Source of the DNA: Trichaptum fuscoviolaceum
Taxonomy: Eukaryota > Basidiomycota > Agaricomycetes > Hymenochaetales > Trichaptaceae
NCBI GenBank assembly: GCA_910574455.1
Contig: CAJSYZ010000001.1
Location: 1,397,424 to 1,461,423, forward strand
DNA: 64,000 bases
Reading direction: 5' to 3'
Under the pieces are notes generated by a model, which did not search any database, was not told where the DNA came from, and saw nothing but the letters and a program-made list of their open reading frames with translations. A program made the translations under genes and the position numbers. This document shows, in pieces, positions 11,640 to 24,075 of this stretch. Numbering within the stretch: position 1 is the stretch's first letter; each line of letters opens with the position of its first letter.

Positions 11640-12065
11640 AGTTTCGATGGTGAATCGAGTTGGCAAAGGTGCAAGTTGTAGTTGAAGTTGGAGATGAGGG
11701 CGCCTATTCAAGGAAAATTTACGCCCACTTGCACTTCAAGTTGCTGGCACTGGCAGTGCCAGTGATTGGCAGCCTTCAAGTTAGGCTGACTCGGAATGAG
11801 CCTGACTCAGACTCGGACTTGGACACTCGGATACTCAGGCTAGCTCTATTACTAGTACTATCACAGTGCTACTGGTACTAGTACTACTCACTGGCACTTG
11901 CAGGCTCACTTGCAGGCTGGCGGTGGTGCCACTGAGTCACTGACAGCCTGAGGCTGTGGCTACTCAGGCTACCGGTACTACTACTAGTAGTACTACTAAC
12001 TTCAAGTTGTTACTACGCGGGCGTCACCGCTGAGCGTGCCATTCAACTTTAAATTCAGCGTTCAA
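11640..12065. repeat. Palindromic-word spacer between divergent element genes
   Basis: It contains AAGTTGAAGTT and CTTCAAGTTGC words, two GGCACTGGCAGTGCC-type palindromes near 11748-11762, GACTCGGACT-type words near 11800-11830, and ACTAGTACTA / CTACTAGTAGTACTACTA runs near 11853-12000. It separates the accessory gene (-) from the transposase (+). Confidence 0.6.
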
Positions 12066-12078
12066 TTTACTGGAACTA

Positions 12079-15000
12079 ATGCCGGTAACTCGGCGAAGGC
12101 CCAAACCCGTTCATCTTACAGATATCTTCCCCCCGACTATTCGATGCACCTTCTCCTTCTGCAGCAGGAGGTTCAAGAATCAATCCGCAAGGACAAGACA
12201 TGAATATTCAGCTCACCCGTCATCATTTGCAACAAGACCTGCTGCTTGTGGTTACGACTTGGATTCCTCACCCAAGCGACCCGCACGACCTTCGACACCT
12301 CAAGCTCTTCCCGGCTCTCCTGAACTTCCAACAGACTTGGAGGGCCATCATGAAGATGAAAGTGGCTGCAACTCTTCAAGTTACGACTACGACATTTCTA
12401 TACTCACACAGGATATCTCGATGCTTAGCATAGGCCGAGACGAGCTGCTTCAAGATTTAGACGGTCCTGATTGCCTGTCCCATGCTGACACTGGAGATGA
12501 CAAACTTGAAGACCAAGACCTATCTTCTGCTGATCTGGACTCCGACATTGGAGATTATGAAGAGAACAATGATAACTTAAAGGTGTATCACAGATATTTA
12601 AATGGTGCGCGCTAAGTATGATGTCCCCAGTTTACTTTAGCATTCTGACACCAAATATCGTGCAGCCACTCCATGCGATGAAGAAGGGAACTTCTTAGAA
12701 AAGGAAGAACCGCCCGTTTCACGGAACGAACCTGCGTCAAATGACTGGTTTCCCTATTCGTGCCGAGCAGATTTCGAGCTCGCAGATTTTCTCTATCGCG
12801 AAAGAGCAAATGTCTGCTGGCAACATAACAAAGCTTCTCGGAATTATGAAGGCTTATCAACTAATTCAGTCCACGGAGAACGCAAAATCTATTAGATATC
12901 CCGAATTGGACGCGACAGATCCCAATGATGACTCAAGTCTGGATACAGCTGGTGCACTGCTCGATGGAGATGCACAAAATTTGTACAAGATCATTGACAC
13001 TACAAAAGTCGGTGATGTATCTTGGAAATCCTTCAGTAACTTCTACACTAACGACAATGGCCAAAAAGCGACAAACGAGAACATCGAGTCATGGAAGAGG
13101 AAAGAATATGATGTATGGTATCGGGATCCTTTGGAAGTAATCCGAAATTTGGTGGATAACCCGGCTTTAGAAGGCGAATTTGACTTTGTCCCGTTTCGTG
13201 AATTTCAGACAAAGGAGGACACCAATAATATCAATGACAAAGAACGAGTTTTCAGAAATTACATGTCCGGGAATTTTGCTTGGGAACAGGCTGTAAGTCA
13301 TGACTCATTAACTCGCACAGATACTTATTATCCTTGACTTAGAACAAGATCTACGCAGAAGATAAAGCAGTCCATGGATCTATGTTCGTCCCGGTCATTT
13401 TAGGGAGCGATAAGACAACGGTTTCTGTTGGAACTGGCAATAATGAATACTATCCTTTGTATCTCTCGATTGGGAATGTATCAAACAAGGCCCGGCGGTC
13501 CCAGAAACTGAATACAGTCCAGCTCATAGCATTTCTGGCAATACCAAAGAGTATGTGTTAATAGTGATCTATTCAATTGACTTCTGATGCTTTGCAGCTG
13601 AGCGGCAATACGAAAAGTCAGATGACTTCCGGCACTTTCGACATCAGATCTTTCATTCGTCTATATCGAGGATCTTAATCTCGCTGAAATCCGCAATGAT
13701 CATGAACACTCAGAAAACCATTCTCCGGTGCCCTGATGGTCACTTGCGTAGGTCGGTTTTCGGACTCGGCTCATATATAGCCGATTATCCGGAACAGGTC
13801 AGCCTTTGCGCCATATGTACTGGATGGTGCTGCAAGTAAGTACTACCGCCCTCAGGCTTTCCTGAAATCAAGCTCTGTGGTGATGACTTACTTTCGACAT
13901 TATAGATGCACAGCGCCTCACAAGGACCTCGATAATCCGGAATTTGTATCAATTCCTCGAACAAAAGAGCTGCACGAACGATTGATAGAACAGGTAGACG
14001 CCAACAACATGAATAAAGCAACAATTCGGAAATAGTACGGATTCCACCAGGACATTGTGGTACGTGCTTCAAATTATTCATTGGATGCGTATATTGCAAC
14101 TGATACGTTGCTCCGTAGCCTTTCACCAATGACATTCCACGCGCAGATATATGCGATCTCATATCTCCGGACCTGCTGCACCAAATCATCAAAGGCGTGT
14201 TCAAGGATCATCTTGTCGAGTGGATATGTCAGAGCTTGACCACGTCAGAGCTGGATATTGTGGATAAAAGGTGATTTTTTTCGCAAGTTGTTTAATGTAA
14301 ATACCATTGCTAACATCCGCGTAGAATCAGAGTTGCTGCTCCTTTTCCTGGACTTCGCAGATTCCCCGAAGGCCGAGGCTTCAAGCAATGGACAGGCAAT
14401 GATTCTAAGGCACTTATGAAAGTATGTGACCTTTTTATCTTGTTCGAGGCAGTGGTTTGCTGATATTTGATGCAATTTGCTTAGGTGTATCTTCCGGCTA
14501 TCGTGGGCATTGCACACGATGATATGATTCGCACATTAAGTGCATTTCTAGACTTCTGTTACCTTGTGCGTCGGTACACGATTACAGCCTCAACTCTTGA
14601 TCAAATCAAAGCCTCTTTGGATCACTTTCACCGTTATCGGCAAATATTCATAGCTAAGGGCATCCGGGATAACTTTTCACTACCACGACAGCATGCTATG
14701 GTCCATTATCCAACATTGATCCCTCTGTTTGCTGCACCGAGCGGGCTGTGTTCATCGATTACAGAGAATAAACATATTTATGCGGTCAAAGAAACGTGGC
14801 GACGCTCGAACAGAAATGATCCCTTGGGCCAGATGATCACAGCAAACCAACGACTCAGCAAACTTATTGCATCGAGGTCAGACTTCAAACGGCGTGGAAT
14901 GCTAGACGATACGCTATCCGAGGCTACGTGGAAAGTTTTGCGAGATGTTCTGCGGAAGAATATGTCAGAGCCGGAGGAGGATGATGCTGAGAGGATCCCG

Positions 15001-16159
15001 AATCAGAGGGAGCAGTTGCAGTGTATTGGTGTGGCAGGAGCAGCCAATGATACAGATGATTTCTTCGATGGCACTGTGGGTAATCAAGGGCACAACGAAA
15101 TTGCTGACCTGGATGATTTCAGCACTTCATCAGTGGAAGGACTGCAAAGTAGTGTTGTTCTTCATGATGTGGAAAATACAGAACATCGGTTTTGCTTAGG
15201 TGGTAGAAGTGATCCTTCGAGCTTGATGTTAATGGCTTCGAAACAACGTCAGTAACACGAGCTTCAAATTGTGGCGCTGGATATCTGACTTATTCGTTGC
15301 TATCCTTACAGAGTCCAGTAAGCTGTACCCCAAACAGCTCAACGCTCTTGCGGCGATAAAAGGCCATCCGGAACTCCGACAGCTCCGACGACTCATCAAA
15401 ATATACTTATTCTGCAAGTACGAAAGGTGCAACTTGAACGAATTAGGATACTATGACCTCGGAAGCGCTTCTGAAAGCCTGATAGCCGAACAACAGTTTG
15501 CACTGGACATGGGCAATGACATTGCCATCTTCCATTCAGCTACCGCGTATTTCGCCTACCGCGGCGAATCAATTCCTATAGAGCAAGCAATGAGGGAGGT
15601 GATCAGGTCCAATCCCTCTTGGCGCGGAAAACCACGACGTGATGTCGTTCTTGTCCAAGTTAGTTCTCGCAAAAAGGGGTTTGCAGGGATGCGAATTGCT
15701 CGGGTTATGCTTCTTTTCTCCTTCACCGCCAATGGAGAACGTCAGGAATGCGCCCTTGTCCAGTTTTTCAAGAACGTTGGAGACTCACCTGACAGAAAAA
15801 CAAGAATGTGGATAGTCGAGCCAGAGTATGAGTCAGAGACCTCTACCGCGTGCCAGCGTAGTACTATTGGAAGTTGCCGTCAACCGCTGACTCGGACTCG
15901 CCGGAGTGACCTGAATGACACCTCTGACTCGGAGTCAGGCTACCCCCGTCACGGTGACTCAAAAACTCCAAAGTTATCCGTGATAGCTCTAGGGAGTATC
16001 TTCCGTTTAGCTCACCTCCTTGGGGTTCCAGAGGGTGATGAATGTCCTCCGAAGTCATTGACACCTGAGGAGTCCCTGGACTTTTACAATAGATTCTATG
16101 TTAACCGATTTGCTGACATGCACATGCATGAAACATTGTACGAAAGTAGGCAACAATAA
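12079..16159 (+). pseudogene. Plavaka-type DNA transposase, decayed
   Basis: A multi-exon transposase starting at MPVTRRRPKPVH. It has an N-terminal C2H2-like finger (CTFSFCSRRFKN...H...H), then an acidic region, then family hallmarks in order: NDWFPYSCRADFELADFLY, EQMSAGNITKLLGIM, RDPLEVIRNLVDNP, VFGLGSYIADYPEQVSLCAI, SPDLLHQIIKGVFKDHLVEW, FPEGRGFKQWTGNDSKALMK, LPRQHAMVHY, CSSITENKHIYAVKETWRR, and a C-terminal FYVNRFADMHMHE. At least seven short introns can be placed. Two lesions are visible: a one-base excess in the A run at 12801-12803, which breaks the frame inside the LYRE-QMSAG motif, and an in-frame TAG at 14033-14035. A word-rich, disordered stretch interrupts the C-terminal region near 15830-15960. 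The family is placed with CACTA-like transposases in some schemes. It would catalyse element excision and insertion if intact. Confidence 0.85.
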
Positions 16160-16229
16160 AGATAAACCCTCATTTAGCTCACAAAGTACCTTGAAACTTA
16201 TGAAGTAAGGATATAACATTTAAATGTTC

Positions 16230-16860
16230 AGTGACGGATTATGGTACTAGCTATACTAGAATTGTAGTGTTACTAGTCGGTGCATCTTAGACTTCAAGTT
16301 CAAGTTGGATCATGTCGGATGCCACTGTCAGTGGCAGTGGTCAAAATTTCCCACTGCTGCAGTGCACTGGCAGCCTCAGGCTGAGTACTACTACTACTGG
16401 TACTAGTACTACTAGTATGAACATAGAAAACTTCAAGTAAAAAGTGTACAATAACATGGAACTTGCCAACAACTGGAAATGAACCAATAACCTGCCTCAG
16501 GCTGCTACTACTACTAGTACTACTTCAAGTTCTAATTTAACCATCTTGAAGTTGAAGTTCAAGTTGAACACAGACTACTAGTAGTACTAGTCACGGTAGT
16601 ACTATCAACTTGAAGCATATGCTATGAATAAATAAATAATTTTTTTGCAGTATATAGTAGTAATCAAGAAAACGATGTCACATAGTTGCTACTAGTACTA
16701 ACTACCAATAGTGCAGCATAGTGCGAGAGGAGCTTTAAGTTAAACTTGAAAAGGGAGTAAGCACTGGCATAGAATGAGTAGTACTAGTACAATCCGAGTC
16801 CTTGACTTTTGTCATAAACATAGTAAAACGAAATAAAAATTTAAAACGGCCACAACTTAA
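16230..16860. repeat. Palindromic-word spacer downstream of the transposase
   Basis: Dense words: GCCACTGTCAGTGGCAGTGG near 16321, CAGCCTCAGGCTGAG near 16370, ACTACTGGTACTAGTACTAC near 16392, AAGTTGAAGTTCAAGTTGAA near 16550, ACTACTAGTAGTACTAGTC near 16573. No open frame of note. Confidence 0.6.
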
Positions 16861-16929
16861 ACTTGAATCGCGCGCTGGTGAACCCTAGAACACTTCGTGT
16901 CGGGGAATGGTCCAATATGCAACCGCCAG

Positions 16930-18755
16930 TTACATCGCCGAGCTCATATTGACATCCGAGTCAGTGTCCGTGATGGGATCCAATTTGTCGAGAAGAGCAA
17001 ATAGGATTCCATAATCTGTTAAATAAAATGGACCATAATTACGAAGTAAATCGTCGACTGTCTTCAGGAGTAAAGAGTCAAAAATTTGCTCTGCCGGAAT
17101 AAGGGCATGATCGATGTGTTCCATATCTTCGTGGAGAAATTCGGCGGCCCTGTCGAGTCTTTCCTTGTCTATATCTTTGCGATCAGCATCGTCAAATTGC
17201 CTAATGGCTCGAGTCACTTCGATAATGCCCAGCCTAGCAAAGTCCATCTCCCTGGAGAAGCGCTGCATTGCACCATCATTCATGAGCAACAGATCCAGAA
17301 GCAAATCATCACAGAGGATGATTAAACATTTCCTGATCCAGTTGAACCTGCGCAGAACAACCGAATAATTTCCATATTCGCACTGGATTTGTCGATTATT
17401 CTCCAATGAGGACGTTCCACCATCAGCCGAGTCGACGCCAAGAATATCCATTGACTTCTGAATGAGTCGATGAAAGTCAGCTAGAGCAGCTTCTCCACCG
17501 GCACGTTCAAGTTCACGTTTCCATCGACGCCGAGCCTCTCGTGCTGTTCCGGATTGAAAGACAGTCGGAGTCGCCTGAGTCGCAGAACAATTGACTTCTG
17601 CTTCTGAGAGTTGACCAACGGGCGACTTTGGCAATTGTTCCGCACGGCATTTGTCTAGGAAGACGATCCAATCCTTGCACTCGTTATATGACCAAATAAG
17701 TAGGGGGAGAAAGAACTTGAGCGCAAGCCTTGGGTTTCGGGGCCTGCTTGTAGAGCCTTTAAGATTCACGCCCACGACTGGCGTAAAGTGCTTCAATTGA
17801 GCAGAGAGTTCACGACGAACATTCTCCTCGAGCTTTGTGCCTTTGATGTCGATCCTTATGGCAGAAAAGACAGATTTTGTCTGTATCAATCGATTGCCGG
17901 CCTCCTCATCCTCAAATTTACGTTGCCAACGCACGATTGCATGGTGTGAATGATATCAGGCGACTAAGCAAGACAAGAAATTATCCCAGATGACGTCCCC
18001 AGTGAAAACATTGATGAGTTTCCCTGACGGGAAAAAGCCGGGAAGAACAGATATGAACGCCGTGGCGACAGCAAGTCTTGATTCCTCCACACGCTTGCGG
18101 ATAAGCAGCTCAAGTGGCTCCTCGGGCTATAGCGCATTACCATAAGAACAAGCGGTTAGAGACGTGCATTCAAGCTTTTGATTTAATTTGCAGCTTACCG
18201 TATAACGCATCAGGATAGCTAGTTCTTCACCTAGCTTGAAGATCATGTCCGTGTACTGGTATGTACTGATCCGAAACTGGTCTAGCATCACAGCCGTCTT
18301 CCTCTGCAGAGCCTGTGCTTCCCTAACCCGGTTACTGATATACTGATTTGACGTATCAAAGTACCTCCCCAGCCGATCAGCCAGAACAAGTGTTTCCTTG
18401 AAATCGTTCGACAAAAACCCGAAGCGATTTGCATGCTCTAGCTTGGACTCTAAGCTTTTGGTGATTGACTGGACCACCGTGCTATCGATATATGCTCCCG
18501 AGCGATAACCAAAGGGTAGGTCCTCTGACAAGTCATTGAAGATAAGCCAAACCACACACTGAAATATAGATAATATGTGGTCCTACCGAACTTAACCTCT
18601 ACAGGATTTGTATACACTTCGTATTCACTCTCGTCTTCGATGATCGCGGACTTTGAGCTGTGAGTGTTGAGACCAAAGCTGGATTCTGAACCGTCCTCGT
18701 CCTCGTCTGTGTCCAAGCAAGAGCTTGGAGTATCCCCGAGATCAGAACTTGACAT
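16930..18755 (-). pseudogene. Element accessory gene with one internal stop
   Basis: Three exons (18597-18755, 18199-18558, 16930-18126) join in phase 0 to about 570 codons. The N-terminus is acidic and Ser-rich (MSSSDLGDTPSS, DTDEDEDGSES). The rest is mostly helical and resembles no family I recognise. Landmarks are GYRSGAYIDSTVVQS, LVLADRLGRYFDTSNQYIS, SGKLINVFTGDVIWDNFL, and IDKERLDRAAEFLHEDMEHI near the C-terminus. One in-frame TGA at 17956-17958 interrupts the third exon, with uninterrupted coding on both sides. A C-to-T change of CGA would explain it. The gene converges on the transposase from the right, separated by a word-rich spacer. It is inferred to be part of the element because it lies between two of its spacers and shares its repeat words. 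Confidence 0.6.
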
Positions 18756-18779
18756 TTTGGAGATTTGATAGTGACTGAA

Positions 18780-19128
18780 CGAAGAGCCTGAGCTACTTCA
18801 AGATCAAGTTGGCAGTGCAGTGAGTACTACTACTAGGAATACTAGTAGTAGTAGTAGTATGCCTGAGAGGAAAGTAATGGCAAGGGTTATTCAAACGGTG
18901 AGTGAAGTTGGAATGAAGGTCAAGTGTCGCCACCGTGGCATGCCACCGGCAGCCTGAGTAGTACTAGTAGTAGTAGGCTATTACTAGTACTAGTAGTAGC
19001 CTGAGTGAGCCACTGGCAGTGAGTGCCAGTGAGCCTGAGGGGCAACTTCAAGTTATTACTAATACTACAGTAGTAGAAAACGGGCCGAGCTTCGCCGGCA
19101 AGTCCCTTACTCCGAGTCCGAGTCCCCC
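18780..19128. repeat. Palindromic-word spacer hit by retrotransposon A
   Basis: Words include ACTAGTAGTAGTAGTAGTAT near 18841, AGTACTAGTAGTAGTAGGC near 18958, CACTGGCAGTGAGTGCCAGTG near 19012 and CCGAGTCCGAGTCC at 19112. The last five bases, CCCCC (19124-19128), are the target duplication of retrotransposon A. Confidence 0.6.
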
Positions 19129-19704
19129 TGTCAGGAATCCGCCTCAGGTTATTTTATTTCTTTTATTTTTCCTTTATTTTCTTTTACGATCATACTCCGA
19201 GTCGGATCCCCGACATGTCCGGTCCGAAACCGGACTTTCTTTGACTCCGATTCTCTTCCTTTTTGCGTAGATTACTTGCCTGTATGTTTGCAGGCCGCTA
19301 GGACAAGCGCCCTGCAAGCAATTCTCTTTTCTTTCTTTCTTCTGCCACTCCGACTCGAACCTCCGCTCTACTGATGCGGGACCCCGACTAGAGCGGGACC
19401 CCGAACTCCGACTTACGTCAGCGGTACAGGTCGGACCTAGTCGGATCAGGGTCCAGTGGCTTGGTACTGTATAGTTTTTGCCTTTGTTCATCAAAACCGC
19501 GGATCCCCCTGCGAAGCACTCCACTTTTGGCCTCTTGTAAAGTGCTTCTCAGGTGATGTGTTTATCTTTAGCTCTGATGTGTAGAATAGCTTAATTGACT
19601 TGTAAAGTGCTTCTCAGAGTGAGAACCACCGCTCATTGCGTCCGATCGTCGTCCGTGTCCGATTCAGGGTCTCGAAAGCGAAGGAACCACTCTAGGTCGT
19701 AACA
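19129..19704 (+). repeat. 5' LTR of chromovirus A
   Basis: TGTCAGG to GTAACA, 576 bp. It contains a candidate transcript start at 19523 (ACTTTTGGCCT, complementary to the PBS) and two copies of CTTGTAAAGTGCTTC at 19534-19548 and 19599-19613. Confidence 0.95.
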
Positions 19705-19706
19705 TT

Positions 19707-19717
19707 AGGCCAAAAGT
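19707..19717 (+). promoter_or_regulatory. Self-priming primer-binding site of chromovirus A
   Basis: AGGCCAAAAGT, two bases after the LTR, is the exact complement of ACTTTTGGCCT at 19523-19533 inside the LTR. An 11-nt match between the presumed transcript 5' end and the PBS is the arrangement known from Tf1-type self-primed elements. No tRNA 3' end is matched. Confidence 0.75.
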
Positions 19718-19768
19718 TTGTTCTTTCGATGCCCTGCAATTGCACCGACCGATTTTTGATCCCTCTGA

Positions 19769-21050
19769 ATGGGAAGATTCGGACAAGAGGACTCCGACAA
19801 AGATATGACCGACCCGATCAACCCCGCGCAAGCAGCGCCCGCGCCAGGCGCTGCTCCAACTCCAACTCCGGGTGCGGCTCCCCCACAGGCCGCACCGCCG
19901 CCCCAGCAGAGCGGAGACCTCCCCCCAGATGTCCTCCAGGCTATCAATGATGCCACCCGACCTCTCCAGTCACACCTGCAGGAGGTGACCGCCGAAAACC
20001 AGCGCCTCCACGACTTCATGAACCTGTTTGTCCGAAATGCGCAGGAAGGCGTGACCCGCACTCCCAAGGGTCCGAAGGTCGGTGCCCCGCCCGCGTTCTA
20101 TGGGCGTACTCCGAAAGATAAGGAGGCGGAGAGTATCAGCTTTGAGGAGTGGTCGCAGAAGGTCCGACTTTATGTCCGGATGCGCCCCCAGGAGTTTGTA
20201 GGCAGTCCGACGATGGCCTGTCTATGGGCCGCTTCGCTACTCCGCAGGCCCGCTGAACAATGGGCTCGTCCGCACACGACCGCCGCCCTCGAGGGCACCG
20301 AAGTCCCCGCTCTCATGACCGACTTGGAACTCTTCCTGGCGTCCCTCCAGTCCGCGTTCGGACGTCCGAACATCAAGCGCCACGCCGGACAGGAGCTTAT
20401 GAAACTGCGCCAGGGCAAGGACACGGTGTCGGAGTATGCGGCGAAGTTTCGTGCGTTGCTGGTGGAGTCGGAGGTGGACTGGGGTATGGAGGGGAAGATG
20501 CTGGTGTTCGAGACCGGACTCAGCAGCCCAGTTCCGCTACGATCTGGCGAGCAAGGAGATCCGGGAGACGAAGAGCTTCGACCAGTGGGTCCGACTGCTT
20601 TGCGAATACGACGAGGACTTGCGTGCACGTCGGACTGGCTTCAAGCAGAACAACTGGAGTCCGAACTGGGGCTCCCGCTCGCAGACACACCACTCCGCTT
20701 CGCGCGGACCGACTCGGGACCCTGACGCGATGGACATCGACCGCTTGAGCACCGAAGAGATGATGCGCCGCGGACTCTGCTTCCAGTGCGGAGAGCATGG
20801 ACACCTGGCTCGAGACTGTCCGCAGCGGAGCAAGAGATCGAATGGCCGATCGAAGGTGGCTTCACAGACCACCGCCTCGTCGTCCACCGCTCCGCCCGCC
20901 ACCTCTGCGCCCGCCGCCGCTTCCAAGACACCGACTGCGACCCTCGAGGAAGTCCGCGACGAGACTCCGACCGTGAATGCCGCTCGCACTCCGACCGTTG
21001 ACGAGATCGCCAAAGCGGTCGCAGCTGCTCTCAAGAGTCAGGGTTTTTGA
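19769..21050 (+). CDS. gag: Chromovirus A Gag with CCHC zinc knuckle
   Basis: It starts at the first ATG after the PBS (MGRFGQEDSDKD). A Pro/Ala-rich N-terminus is followed by a retrotransposon Gag domain (about residues 110-250: FEEWSQKVRLYVRMRPQEF, ELFLASLQSAFGRPN, MKLRQGKDTVSEYAAKFRAL). A zinc knuckle, CFQCGEHGHLARDC, lies near the C-terminus. The frame breaks once, at the CCC at 20527-20529: one base fewer gives a continuous GLSSQFRYDLASKEI. The same kind of one-base run-length change is seen in neighbouring elements. Gag ends with TGA at 21048-21050, directly behind a slippery heptamer that leads into pol. Its role is to form the virus-like particle and bind RNA. Confidence 0.85.
21041..21047 (+). 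promoter_or_regulatory. -1 ribosomal frameshift heptamer between gag and pol (A)
   Basis: G GGT TTT in the gag phase, immediately before the TGA stop. It fits the X XXY YYZ rule, and a -1 slip enters the pol frame exactly at 21047. A short GC-rich palindrome (GGCG...CGCC) follows within 30 bases. Confidence 0.65.
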
Positions 21051-24000
21051 GTGGGTCTAGGCGCGCGGTCGTTCCGCCAAAGACCCCGAACCGATTTTCG
21101 CTGTTAGATGATGATGTATCCGATCCCTCTGTGTACAATCGTACTTCGCTAATACACAAGAGTTTGCGTCGATTCATCCATGTCCCAGTGAGAATAAGTG
21201 ACGGCCGAAAGATTTTGAGCATGAGAGCGCTGCTAGACTGCGGTGCATTTTCGGTGATTATCAACCAGAAGTTGGTGCGGAAGTTCGGACTACGTACTCG
21301 TCCTCTCGACCGACCAATCAAGGTGTACAACGCCGACGATTCGCTGAACCAGAGTGGTCCGATTACAGACCAAGTCCGACTTACTCTGGAGATCGGTGGA
21401 CACAAAGAAGAAGTCGATGCCACAGTGGCAAACATCGGAGACTATCCGTTGATTATTGGGATAGATTGGCTACACCACCATAACCCGGAGATCGATTGGA
21501 ACGACGAGACCATCAGCTTTACGCGATGTCCGAACGAATGCCGCCCTGTCGAAGCGGCAAGAGTCGTAGAAGCCGGACAACCGCTACCCCGCGCCGTTCG
21601 CAAGTTGCGGGCCGCGCGATGCAAGAACAGTCGACAGATGCGACCGCGACCGCAGCCCCATGCAAGAGTCTGCGTTGCGGAAGTCGGTGATGATTCAGAT
21701 GAGTCGGACAGTGAGTCTGACGACCTTGCGAAGATTCCCCCCGGATTTCGGTACTCCGAAACGTACATGGACATCTACCATGACGCGGAGCAGTTCTATG
21801 TGGCGGACGATCCGGACTTTGTGCATAAAGTTGCGGCCTCGTATACCTGGTCGCAGGCGATTGCGGAGAAGTCGGCAGTGAAGGAGGGCGATAAGTCCTT
21901 CGAGGAGATGGTCCCCCCGCAGTACCGCGAGTTTGCGAAGGTGTTTTCGAAGTCAGAGGCCGAACGGTTGCCCGAAAGGAAGCCGTTTGACCATGCGATC
22001 GACCTGGAGCCCGGATCGAACCCTTCGTACAGCAAGATCTATCCTATGGCACCGGCGGAACGTGCAGCCTTGAAGGAGTTCATTGAGGAGAACCTCCGCA
22101 AGGGCTACATCCGTCCGTCGAAGTCCCCCGCCGCTGCTCCGGTCTTCTTCATCAAAAAGAAGGACGGATCGCTTCGGATGGTTGTCGACTACCGAAAACT
22201 CAATGAAATCACCGTCAAAAATCGATACCCGCTTCCCCTGACCACCGAACTCATCGATTCCTTGAAGAAGGCCCGCGTTTTCACGAAGCTCGACTTGCGG
22301 GCCGGATACAACAATATCCGCATCAAGGAAGGCGACGAGTGGAAGGCCGCTTTTCGGACTCAGGAAGGACACTTCGAACCGACCGTTATGACTTTCGGAC
22401 TTACGAACGCACCTGCTACGTTTCAGCGGATGATGAACGAGCTCTTCAAGGACATGCTGGATGTTATTGTCATTATCTACCTCGATGACATCTGCATATT
22501 TTCGGAGAACGAGTCGGAGCACGAGGAGCATGTTAAGGAGGTACTCCGACGTTTGGAAAAGTATGACCTGTTCTGTAAGCCCGAAAAGTGCGAGTTCCAC
22601 AAGGACTCCATCGAGTACTTGGGCATGATCATTGGCTCTGGAATTATCTCGATGGATCCGAAGAAGGTCGAAGCGGTGGCCGACTGGCCGACTCCGGCGA
22701 AGGTGAAGGACATTCAGGCTTTCTTGGGGTTCGCAAACTTCTACCGACGTTTTATCAAGGACTTCTCAAAGCTGGCGGTTCCCATGACCGAATTGTTGCG
22801 GAAGGATGTCCAGTGGCGTTGGACTACCCGCCAGCAAGAGTCCTTCGATGGTCTGAAGAAGAAGTTTGCTGAGGCACCGGTCCTTGCAATGCCCGACCTT
22901 GAGAAACCCTTCATCCTCGAATGCGATGCTTCGGACTTCGCGACCGGAGCGGTACTTTCGCAGATCGGACCAGACGGTGACATTCACCCAGTGGCCTACT
23001 ATTCGAAGTCCTTGGGCGATGCGGAGAGGAACTATGAGATCCACGACAAAGAGCTCCTAGCCATCGTCCGAGCCTTGGACGAGTGGCGGCACTATCTCGA
23101 AGGAAGTCCGCACAAAATTGATATTGTGTCGGACCACCGAAACCTGCTCTTCTTTGCGGAAGCCCGAAACCTTACGAGACGCCAGGCCCGCTGGAGCTTG
23201 TTCCTTAGCCGTTTTGACTTTCTGATCCGTCACCGTCCCGGACGACTCGGTGGAAAGCCGGATGCTTTGTCCAGGCGCGAAGATCTTCGCCCTGACGGAC
23301 CGGACAATACGAACAAGGTCCTGCTGGACACGAACCGCTTCTACACGTTGGCGATGCGACGGGGGATGGTCCGGGCCGAGGGGGATACGGAGTTGTTGCG
23401 GAGGATTCGGGAGTCCGAGAGGTTTGACGAGGAATTGGTCGAGGCGATTGAGAAGGTGAAGGAAGGGGCTCCGCGCGCGCTGGCGAACGATTTGGAGGAG
23501 TGGAACACGGAGGATGGGCTGCTGCTGTACCGGGGTAAGGTCTATGTGCCGAAGGACGAGGAGATCCGCCGCGATATCGTCAAGTTACACCACGATTCGC
23601 TTCCGGTCGGACATCCGGGTCGTTGGAAGACCTACGAGCTGGTGAGTCGGAACTACTGGTGGCCTGGTATGTCTACCTTCGTCGAGCGGTACGTGTCGGG
23701 CTGTGACACTTGTATGCGGACGAAGAACATCCCGCAACGTCCGGTGGGTCCGCTTCAGCCCAACGAAGTACCAGACGGACCGTGGCAGGTCATTTCATGC
23801 GATTTTATCACACAGCTGCCACAGTCCGGCGAATACGACGCCATCTTTGTGGTTGTAGACCGACTCACCAAGCAGGCCCATTTCATACCAACGACCTCGG
23901 ATATTGACTCCGCGCGGACGGCCGACTTGTTTGTGTCCGAAGTCTGGAAACACCATGGCACACCGCGCAAAGTCATTTCGGACCGGGGTACACAGTTTGT

Positions 24001-24070
24001 CTCCCGGTTTATGAAAGCGGTACTCCATCGACTCGGGATCGAGGGCGCGACATCGACATCCTTCCACCCG

Positions 24071-24075
24071 CAAAC
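24071..24075. repeat. Left target duplication of chromovirus B
   Basis: CAAAC, repeated at 30809-30813 right after the 3' LTR of chromovirus B. Confidence 0.9.

Noticed and set aside
19705..19725. tRNA-primed PBS for either retrotransposon
   Set aside because: No familiar tRNA 3' end complement (TGG at the LTR edge) is present; the self-complementary match is better and covaries.
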